A program made the translations under genes and the position numbers. Source: an uncultured beta proteobacterium (GTDB taxonomy: Bacteria; Pseudomonadota; Gammaproteobacteria; Burkholderiales; Burkholderiaceae_B). Taken from it: a DNA stretch of 5,497 nt. Position 1 is the stretch's first letter. Each line of letters starts with the position of its first letter. This document shows positions 1-5,497 of this stretch, in pieces. The notes beneath the pieces were generated by a model that saw only the letters and a program-made list of their open reading frames with translations, was not told the origin of the DNA and did no database searches. The stretch covers positions 1 through 5,497 of the forward strand of contig CAIYCP010000185.1 of NCBI GenBank assembly GCA_903924715.1, read 5' to 3'.

Positions 1-3000
1 AAACGGATACGTTTCAGTTGCCTGACCACGATGATCGATAAAACGCATGGCCCCGAGCACCGCTTGTGCGTTACCTTGCCGACTGAAGTTTGCAAAGCCT
101 TCGCCATGTGCTACAGCCACCGGAATTGTTGTGCCCGCCATGCCTTTGAAAAATAACGATGGCGAGTCGAGCACTTCAACCATCGAAAAACGTGCTTCGT
201 ATTTTTCGGATTGATTACGCGTAAATCGTGGCCAGTTTTCGGCACCCGGGATCATGGACGCTAAGGCCGCCATCATTTGACAACCATTACAAACACCTAA
301 AGCGAAGGTATCACTGCGCCCAAAATACTGCGAGAACTGATCCGACAATTGCGTATTGAATAGGATACTGCGCGCCCAGCCCTCACCTGCACCGAGCGTG
401 TCACCGTAACTAAAACCACCCACTGCAACCAAGCCTTGAAAGCTCGCCAGATCTGCCGCACCTGCTTGCAGATCGGTCATGTGAACATCAACGGCCTCAA
501 AGCCAGCTTTATCAAAAGCCCAGGCCATTTCGACCTGACTATTGCAGCCTTGTTCGCGTAATATCGCCACGCGAGGCCGTGCACCTAAGCCAATAAACGG
601 TGCGGCGACATCTTCTTGCGGGTCGAACAGAACGTTGGGCGACATACCCGGATCTGCTGCGTCGGACCAGGTAGCGAGCTCAGCCTCTGCACATGCCGGG
701 TTATCGCGACGCAGCGCGATACGATAGCTAACATCGCTCCAGAGTGCGCCAAGTTCAGCCCGCGGTCGTGACCAAATCCGCTTACCATCGCGAAACACTT
801 CAAGCGTATCGCTGGCGTTGAGCGCGCCCACGACATGCGAGTGTGCTGATAAACCAGCAGCTCGAAGCACCTGCATCACAGCATCACGTTCTGCCGTAGG
901 CACTTGAATGACGGCACCCGCCTCTTCTGAAAATAGCGCCTTGAGCGTCAATTCGTTGCGTTGCACTGCAACTTGCGCTGCACGAATATTATAGGCATCC
1001 CAGTCTTGCGCATGATCATCAAAACACAGCATATCAATGTTTAACGAGACACCTGTGTGCCCGGCAAACGCCATCTCAGCGACGGTTGCGAACAAACCGC
1101 CGTCTGAACGGTCGTGATACGCCAGCAGCACGCCTGATTGCGCCAAGGCGCGTATCGTAACAAAGAAGGTTCGTAGCGCCTGCGCGTCATCCAGATCAGG
1201 CGTTGTCTCACCAAGTTGATTGCAAACCTGAGCCAATATAGAACCACCCATGCGCTGTTTGCCTGCGCCCAGGTCAATCAGGATCAAGCTTGTTGGCCCA
1301 ACGTCAGTGCGCAGTTGCGGCGTTAACGTTGCGCGCACATCTTGCACTAGCGAAAACGCTGTCACGATCAGGGATACTGGCGCAATGACCTGACGCTTTT
1401 CATCATCTTGCACCCAAGACGTTTGCATCGACAGCGAATCTTTACCGACCGGAATCGACAGGCCAACATCCTGACAGAGTCGACTAACCGCCGCGACCGT
1501 GTCATAGAGCGCCGCGTCCTGCCCTGGCGCACCACACGCAGCCATCCAGTTTGCCGACAACTTAATATCCTCAAGGCACGCCACATCAGCTGCCGCAAGA
1601 TTTGTTAAAGACTCAGCGACCGCCATCCGCCCTGAGGCAGCAGCATCAATCACCGCCAGAGGCGTGCGCTCGCCCATCGCCATGGCTTCGCCACGCGTAC
1701 CATCATGATCTGCCAGCGTCACGGCACAATCAGCCACCGGCACCTGCCAGGGACCCACCATCTGATCGCGACTCGATAAGCCACCTACTGTGCGATCGCC
1801 AATCGTAATCAAGAACGTTTTATTTGCGACCGTTGGATGTTGCAATACCCGTGTCACGGCCTCGTCGAGCGTAATGACGGTCAGATCTAAAGCTGCGGTT
1901 TGCCCTGGCAAACGTTTTACATCGCGGGTCATGCGCGGAGGCTTACCCAAGATCACATCAATCGGTACATCAACTGGGCGAAGCGTCTGAGCCACTGGGG
2001 TCGGCTGATCTAAGCCCGGCAAGCCCTCGCCGTTCACCACCGTTAACTGCCGGGCCTCGGTCGCAATGCCAATTACCGCAAAGGGACAACGCTCGCGGGC
2101 GGCAATCGTCTCAAACCGTTTCAGATCTTGAGGTAACACGGCCAAGACATACCGTTCTTGCGATTCGTTACTCCAGATCTCGGCGGCAGACATGCCAGAC
2201 TCTTCAAGATGCACCCGCTTTAAATCAAAGGTCGCACCTCGGCCGGCATCATTGACAAGCTCTGGGAAGGCATTGGATAAGCCACCTGCCCCCACGTCGT
2301 GAATCGCGACAATTGGATTATTTGTACCTTGCTGCCAGCAACGGTCAATGACTTCTTGGCAGCGTCGTTCGAGTTCGGGGTTACCGCGTTGTACAGAATC
2401 AAAATCGAGCGCCGCGGTGTTCGAACCAACTGACATACTCGAGGCCGCACTGCCGCCCATACCAATACGCAAACCAGGTCCGCCAAGCTGAATCAGTAAC
2501 GTACCCGGCTGAATCACATCTTTTTTAGTTAGACCCGCGTCGATGCTACCCAGACCGCCAGCGATCATGATGGGCTTGTGATAACCCCATCTGGCATCCC
2601 CAGTAGTTTGTTCATACGAACGAAAATAGCCTAGTAAGTTTGGACGACCAAACTCATTGTTAAACGCCGCGGCCCCTAAGGGGCCTTCAATCATGATAGA
2701 GAGTGGGCTCGCGATGCGATCCGGGCTGCCATGGTGATCAGTTTCATAGGGGCGAGGCGCATCCTCAAAACGCAGATGCGAAACCGTAAATCCCGCTAAT
2801 CCCGCCTTAGGCTTAGACCCTCGACCGGTAGCGCCCTCATCGCGAATCTCACCACCCGCACCCGTCGCCGCGCCTTCAAACGGCGCAATGGCCGTTGGAT
2901 GGTTATGCGTTTCGACCTTCATGATGGTGTGCACGAGTTGCGGCTTGGCGGCATACACCGCACCCGAGTGCTCGCTAGGCAGAGCGGCCTGAAAGCGTAA

Positions 3001-3837
3001 AGCCTCACCACCTTGCATGATGGCCGAATTATCAGAATAGGCCACCACCGTACCGAGAGGCTGAGCAGCGTGTGTTTCGCGAATCATGCCAAAGAGCGTT
3101 TTATCAGACGGTTTGCCGTCAATGACCCACTGAGCGTTGAAGATCTTGTGCCGACAATGTTCACTATTTGCCTGTGCAAACATCATCAATTCGACATCAG
3201 TCGGATCACGGCCAAGTTCGGTAAACGAATTGTTGAGGTAATCAATTTCGTCTTCAGATAAGGCCAGCCCGAGCGTGACGTTTGCCTCAGTGAGCGCACC
3301 TTTACCCTGCGCCATGACGGCGACGGTTTGCATCGGCTTACCTGGTAGCGAAGCAAACAATTTTTGCGGATCAAAGTTTTCGTCGACGACCGTTTCGGTC
3401 ATGCGATCGTGCAAACAATCGGCCGCTAAGACAAGCATCTTGGCATCAAGCTTTTGAGTCTTTAACCAAGTTCGCTCGGGCGTGAGCACGTAGCGTATGC
3501 CGCGCTCGATCCGCTGCACCTGCGTGAAACCACAATTGTGAGCGATGTCAGTCGCTTTACTGGCCCAGGCAGAGATCGTGCCTAAACGGGGGAGTACGCG
3601 TAAAACGAACGCGGATGCTTGCGAATCTGGCTCAGTGGCAGGTGGGCCGTAATCTAATAGCTGCGTTAACCGTTTGGCCGTGTCAGCATCGGGGGCTTGA
3701 TCGCACCATACAAAGTGCTCGAAACGTGCCGTAATACTGGCAATCGGTAAACCCTGCGTCTTCATTTTTGCTAGCAGTCGTTCTTGACGAAACTGAGACA
3801 ATACAGAAGAGCCGAGCGCATGCAGAATATGTGACAC
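1..3837 (-). CDS. purL: Phosphoribosylformylglycinamidine synthase, single-chain type (3' end outside window)
   Basis: This enzyme (FGAM synthase) converts FGAR, glutamine and ATP to FGAM, glutamate, ADP and phosphate, the fourth step of cytoplasmic de novo purine synthesis. I read 1279 codons without a stop. Residues about 1-150 resemble the PurS-like N-terminal domain. The synthetase core shows NSEHCRHK (224-231), KVETHNH (307-313), GAATGAGGEIRD (322-333) and HDVGAGG (from 513). A second half-repeat shows GDRTVGGLSSRDQMVGPW (from 680), SANWM (761-765), PVGKDSLSM (796-804) and YHDRSDGGL (907-915). The class I glutaminase domain starts near 1088, with GGFSYGD (from 1140) and GVCNGCQ, where Cys1183 (codon 289-291) is the expected nucleophile. 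The protein stops at TETYPF, so the glutaminase His/Glu pair (PHPE-type motif) and about 60 residues lie beyond base 1. The GTG start gives MSHILHALGSSVLSQFRQERLL, which lines up with known PurL N-termini; no ATG fits, and no clear Shine-Dalgarno precedes it. Identification is very secure; the start is less certain. Confidence 0.98.
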   Translation of the reverse strand, partial: MSHILHALGSSVLSQFRQERLLAKMKTQGLPIASITARFEHFVWCDQAPDADTAKRLTQLLDYGPPATEPDSQASAFVLRVLPRLGTISAWASKATDIAHNCGFTQVQRIERGIRYVLTPERTWLKTQKLDAKMLVLAADCLHDRMTETVVDENFDPQKLFASLPGKPMQTVAVMAQGKGALTEANVTLGLALSEDEIDYLNNSFTELGRDPTDVELMMFAQANSEHCRHKIFNAQWVIDGKPSDKTLFGMIRETHAAQPLGTVVAYSDNSAIMQGGEALRFQAALPSEHSGAVYAAKPQLVHTIMKVETHNHPTAIAPFEGAATGAGGEIRDEGATGRGSKPKAGLAGFTVSHLRFEDAPRPYETDHHGSPDRIASPLSIMIEGPLGAAAFNNEFGRPNLLGYFRSYEQTTGDARWGYHKPIMIAGGLGSIDAGLTKKDVIQPGTLLIQLGGPGLRIGMGGSAASSMSVGSNTAALDFDSVQRGNPELERRCQEVIDRCWQQGTNNPIVAIHDVGAGGLSNAFPELVNDAGRGATFDLKRVHLEESGMSAAEIWSNESQERYVLAVLPQDLKRFETIAARERCPFAVIGIATEARQLTVVNGEGLPGLDQPTPVAQTLRPVDVPIDVILGKPPRMTRDVKRLPGQTAALDLTVITLDEAVTRVLQHPTVANKTFLITIGDRTVGGLSSRDQMVGPWQVPVADCAVTLADHDGTRGEAMAMGERTPLAVIDAAASGRMAVAESLTNLAAADVACLEDIKLSANWMAACGAPGQDAALYDTVAAVSRLCQDVGLSIPVGKDSLSMQTSWVQDDEKRQVIAPVSLIVTAFSLVQDVRATLTPQLRTDVGPTSLILIDLGAGKQRMGGSILAQVCNQLGETTPDLDDAQALRTFFVTIRALAQSGVLLAYHDRSDGGLFATVAEMAFAGHTGVSLNIDMLCFDDHAQDWDAYNIRAAQVAVQRNELTLKALFSEEAGAVIQVPTAERDAVMQVLRAAGLSAHSHVVGALNASDTLEVFRDGKRIWSRPRAELGALWSDVSYRIALRRDNPACAEAELATWSDAADPGMSPNVLFDPQEDVAAPFIGLGARPRVAILREQGCNSQVEMAWAFDKAGFEAVDVHMTDLQAGAADLASFQGLVAVGGFSYGDTLGAGEGWARSILFNTQLSDQFSQYFGRSDTFALGVCNGCQMMAALASMIPGAENWPRFTRNQSEKYEARFSMVEVLDSPSLFFKGMAGTTIPVAVAHGEGFANFSRQGNAQAVLGAMRFIDHRGQATETYPF

Positions 3838-3890
3838 AGTCAGGACCAATTGGCGGTTAAAAAGGAGCGAAAAGCTAGGGGAAAACGCCT

Positions 3891-3896
3891 ATTTTA
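3891..3896 (-). promoter_or_regulatory. Weak candidate -10 box for purL
   Basis: On the minus strand this reads TAAAAT, five of six matches to the sigma-70 -10 consensus. It lies about 55 bases upstream of the purL GTG, so a transcript would have a leader of roughly 45-50 bases. No good -35 hexamer lies 16-18 bases further upstream (the best is CTGTTT), so the call rests on one hexamer. It overlaps the outer part of the inverted repeat at 3892-3916, so a protein bound there could affect purL transcription. I saw no match to the E. coli PurR box. Confidence 0.3.
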
Positions 3897-3916
3897 GCGC
3901 CCATCCCGCGCTAAAA
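3892..3916. promoter_or_regulatory. Perfect 9-bp inverted repeat in the divergent intergenic region; possible operator
   Basis: The arms TTTTAGCGC (3892-3900) and GCGCTAAAA (3908-3916) are perfectly complementary and separated by CCATCCC. The centre lies about 50 bases upstream of the predicted dctP transcription start, and the left arm overlaps the candidate purL -10 box. A symmetric site here fits a dimeric regulator acting on one or both divergent genes. The T-run is on the 5' side of the stem on both strands, so it does not look like an intrinsic terminator. It could instead fold as a hairpin in the purL leader RNA if purL transcription starts further upstream. No regulator gene is in the window, so the binding protein is unknown. 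Confidence 0.5.
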
Positions 3917-3938
3917 CAGCCAAGAGCATAAGGTTCGT

Positions 3939-3947
3939 TGCTATGAT
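3939..3947 (+). promoter_or_regulatory. Extended -10 promoter for the TRAP operon
   Basis: The sequence TGCTATGAT contains the extended -10 element TGn directly before TATGAT (3942-3947), which matches the TATAAT consensus at five of six positions. No good -35 hexamer is present at 16-18 bases upstream, as is typical of extended -10 or activator-dependent promoters. Transcription would start near 3953-3955 and leave a leader of about 29 bases before the ATG at 3983. The inverted repeat at 3892-3916 lies just upstream, near -62 to -38, where an activator could touch RNA polymerase. Confidence 0.6.
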
Positions 3948-3969
3948 GCCCGATGATACTACTCACAAC

Positions 3970-3975
3970 AGAGGA
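3970..3975 (+). promoter_or_regulatory. Ribosome binding site deciding the dctP start
   Basis: AGAGGA ends seven bases before the ATG at 3983, which is close to ideal spacing. The in-frame ATG at 3953 lacks such a site and would sit at about the predicted transcription start. The Shine-Dalgarno therefore supports the downstream start and the shorter 339-residue protein. Confidence 0.8.
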
Positions 3976-3982
3976 TTCTCCA

Positions 3983-5002
3983 ATGTCAATCACACGACGC
4001 AACCTACTTGCCGGCGTTGGCGCAGGCGCCATTGCAATGGCCGCACCCTTGCGCAGCGCCTGGGCTCAATCTAAGGCTGAATTTTCGTACAAATACGCTA
4101 ATAATTTGCCCTTGACGCACCCGATGAATATTCGCGCCAAAGAAATGGCCGATGCGATTCAGACTGAGACCGCCGGGCGTGTCGAAATTCGAATTTTTCC
4201 AAGTAGCCAACTTGGCTCAGATACGGACATGTTGAGTCAAGTGCGTAACGGCGGCGTTGAATTCTTTACCCTGTCAGGCTTAATTCTGGCCACTCTGGTA
4301 CCTGCGTCATCGATCACCGGTATCGGCTTTGCCTTTAGCGACTATGCCGCAGTCTGGAAAGCCCTTGATGGCGATCTGGGCGCCCACGTACGAAAGGAAA
4401 TTGCCAAGTCTAATTTGGTCGCGATGGACAATATTTGGGATAACGGTTTTCGACAAATTACGTCGTCGACCAAGCCCATTCAAAGCGCCGATGATTTAAA
4501 AGGCTTTAAGATTCGCGTGCCTGTGTCTCCTCTTTGGACTTCAATGTTCAAGGCGTTTGATTCTGCGCCGGCTTCAATCAACTTTAACGAGGTGTACAGC
4601 GCCTTGCAAACAAAAGTGGTCGATGGTCAAGAAAATCCTCTGGCCATTATCGATACCGCAAAATTGAATGAAGTACAAAAATTTTGTTCAATCACAAATC
4701 ATATGTGGGATGGCTTTTGGTTCTTAGCCAACAAACGCGCCTGGGAGAAACTTCCAGAAAATATGCGCGCGATCGTCGCAAAAAATATCAATGCAGCCGG
4801 TCTAAAAGAACGCGCGGATGTCGAGGCCATGAACGCCGGCTTGCAGAAAGGGTTAACTGAAAAAGGTATGGTATTTAATCAAACCAAGCCTGATTCATTC
4901 CGCGATCGCCTACGTCAAGGTGGCTTCTACACTGAATGGAAGGGCAAGCTAGGCGACGAAGCCTGGTCAATGCTCGAGCGTTACAGCGGCAAACTCGCTT
5001 AA
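3983..5002 (+). CDS. dctP: TRAP transporter substrate-binding protein, DctP family, Tat-exported
   Basis: This is the extracytoplasmic solute receptor of a TRAP uptake system; it binds substrate in the periplasm and hands it to the DctQ/DctM membrane complex. The protein has 339 residues, normal for the family. Residues 1-28 are a signal peptide with a twin arginine (ITRRNLLAG, Arg5-Arg6), an Ala/Gly-rich core and a likely cleavage after Ala-Trp-Ala (28/29), suggesting Tat export. Family signatures include DNGFRQ (153-158), DLKGFKIRV (171-179) and DGQENP (214-219). Arg157, Arg178 and Asn218 have nearly the spacing of the ligand-contacting Arg127, Arg147 and Asn187 of SiaP, so Arg178 should pair with a substrate carboxylate (inference). 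Substrate identity cannot be read; C4-dicarboxylates, sugar acids or other organic acids are possible. The start at 3983 is preferred over 3953 because of its Shine-Dalgarno and the Tat signal position. A dctQ gene follows after 114 bases. Confidence 0.95.
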   Translation: MSITRRNLLAGVGAGAIAMAAPLRSAWAQSKAEFSYKYANNLPLTHPMNIRAKEMADAIQTETAGRVEIRIFPSSQLGSDTDMLSQVRNGGVEFFTLSGLILATLVPASSITGIGFAFSDYAAVWKALDGDLGAHVRKEIAKSNLVAMDNIWDNGFRQITSSTKPIQSADDLKGFKIRVPVSPLWTSMFKAFDSAPASINFNEVYSALQTKVVDGQENPLAIIDTAKLNEVQKFCSITNHMWDGFWFLANKRAWEKLPENMRAIVAKNINAAGLKERADVEAMNAGLQKGLTEKGMVFNQTKPDSFRDRLRQGGFYTEWKGKLGDEAWSMLERYSGKLA

Positions 5003-5021
5003 AACGCCTTCATGCGTCTCA

Positions 5022-5041
5022 GCGAATGATCACTGATTCGC
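5022..5041 (+). other. Small hairpin after the dctP stop codon
   Basis: GCGAAT (5022-5027) and ATTCGC (5036-5041) form a perfect 6-bp stem with an 8-base loop, about 20 bases after the dctP stop. No T-run follows, so it is not a terminator by itself. With the stronger hairpin at 5052-5085 it could protect the 3' end of the dctP message from exonucleases. A stem this short could also occur by chance. Confidence 0.35.
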
Positions 5042-5051
5042 ACGACAACCT

Positions 5052-5092
5052 CCGGATGCTGAGCTCATTTCGAAGCCGCATCCGGTTTTTTT
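5052..5092 (+). terminator. Terminator-like hairpin between dctP and dctQ
   Basis: CCGGATGC (5052-5059) pairs perfectly with GCATCCGG (5078-5085) across an 18-base loop, and seven T residues (5086-5092) follow directly. This is the form of a Rho-independent terminator, though the loop is longer than usual. Because dctQ starts only 24 bases after the T-run, with no obvious separate promoter, it more likely acts as a partial terminator or 3' stabiliser. Either would yield abundant dctP message and less read-through into the membrane subunits. Confidence 0.75.
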
Positions 5093-5116
5093 ATTTGTTC
5101 CCACTAGAGCCTGACG

Positions 5117-5497
5117 ATGAGCACTGAGATCAATCTTCCAACTAGCCCGCTGGTTTCTCGACTATTGAAACCGATCGAACTCATCAGCGCAGTATTGATG
5201 ACTGTGATCGTGGTCATGCTTTTGATCGGAGTCGTGTCTCGGTATGTTTTTTCGTTTCCGATCGTCTGGATCGATGAGGTCGTATCGATCTCTTTTTTAT
5301 GGTTGGCCATGTTGGGCGCGGCCATTGCGATGCATCGCAATGAGCATCTGCGCTTGACGCTTTTTTTACAAATGATGCCCGAACGTTTGCGAGGCTTTGT
5401 TCACGCGGTTGCGTTAGTCACCATCATGGCTTTTCTTTTAGCACTGGTGAACCCAGCGATCGAATACGCGCAAGATGAGTGGTTTGTCACCTCACCC
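5117..5497 (+). CDS. dctQ: TRAP transporter small membrane subunit, DctQ family (3' end outside window)
   Basis: DctQ is the small integral membrane subunit that pairs with the large permease DctM and is needed for transport of substrate delivered by the binding protein. The 127 visible codons are open to the window edge. A hydrophobic segment spans about residues 20-40, followed by SRYVF (41-45) and WIDEVVSISFLWLAMLGAAIAM (51-72), the characteristic DctQ core, then HRNEHLRL (73-80), typical of the loop after the second helix. A further hydrophobic helix covers about 94-112. The start ATG at 5117 is preceded by a weak AGAG (5106-5109) seven bases upstream, poorer than the dctP site, in line with lower expression. 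Free-standing DctQ proteins are usually about 160-200 residues, so 35-70 codons may be missing. A DctQ-DctM fusion cannot be excluded. Confidence 0.93.
   Translation, partial: MSTEINLPTSPLVSRLLKPIELISAVLMTVIVVMLLIGVVSRYVFSFPIVWIDEVVSISFLWLAMLGAAIAMHRNEHLRLTLFLQMMPERLRGFVHAVALVTIMAFLLALVNPAIEYAQDEWFVTSP

Noticed and set aside
585..836. Short open frames antisense to or within purL (for example 585-836, 1041-1277, 2220-2486, 3013-3261)
   Set aside because: They lie in other frames of a gene verified codon by codon, have low-complexity Arg/Ser-rich translations, no recognisable domains and no ribosome binding sites.
2671..2685. GGCCCC-TAA-GGGGCC hairpin inside purL
   Set aside because: It encodes the conserved EGPLGAAAF stretch, has no following T-run on either strand, and is explained by GC-rich codons for Gly, Pro and Ala.
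3859..3880. AAAAAGGAGCG on the plus strand, resembling a ribosome binding site
   Set aside because: No start codon with a sensible open frame follows at a usable distance, and it lies upstream of the predicted dctP promoter.
3892..3916. Reading the intergenic dyad as a bidirectional terminator
   Set aside because: On each strand the T residues are on the 5' arm and A residues on the 3' arm, the reverse of an intrinsic terminator, and both flanking genes point away from it.
4004..4210. Minus-strand open frame inside dctP
   Set aside because: It is a shadow of the well-supported binding protein gene, with no motif and no promoter or ribosome binding site visible.
4936..5127. Open frame bridging the dctP end and the intergenic hairpins
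   Set aside because: It overlaps dctP, runs through both hairpins and ends inside the start of dctQ; the translation resembles no family.
5104..5340. Minus-strand open frame opposite dctQ
   Set aside because: The plus strand encodes clear DctQ motifs here, so the antisense frame is a by-product.

Overview
The window looks like ordinary chromosomal DNA from a proteobacterium, probably beta- or gammaproteobacterial. The reasons are a single-chain, E. coli-type PurL with a fused glutaminase domain, and a TRAP-type uptake system whose binding protein carries a twin-arginine export signal. Base composition is moderate, with no visible compositional break. I see no tRNA, rRNA, CRISPR array, insertion sequence or phage gene.

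The layout is two divergent transcription units. Bases 1-3837 (minus strand) hold purL, the fourth step of de novo purine synthesis, which runs off the left edge. I translated it codon by codon and found 1279 uninterrupted codons; about 60 C-terminal residues appear to be missing. Bases 3838-3982 are the divergent intergenic region. It holds a perfect 9-bp inverted repeat, a good extended -10 promoter facing right and a weak candidate -10 facing left.

Bases 3983-5002 (plus strand) encode a DctP-family periplasmic binding protein. A 114-base gap (5003-5116) follows, with a small hairpin and then a terminator-like hairpin with a T-run. Bases 5117-5497 begin a DctQ-family small membrane subunit, cut by the right edge. 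The large DctM permease would be expected next, either separate or fused.

The TRAP genes form one uptake system. The binding protein captures an organic acid, probably a carboxylate, in the periplasm and delivers it to the DctQ/DctM membrane complex, which is driven by an ion gradient. The hairpins between dctP and dctQ probably keep the binding protein in excess over the membrane subunits. Nothing links purL and the transporter beyond the shared intergenic region. I found no convincing undescribed system; the most notable signals are regulatory.
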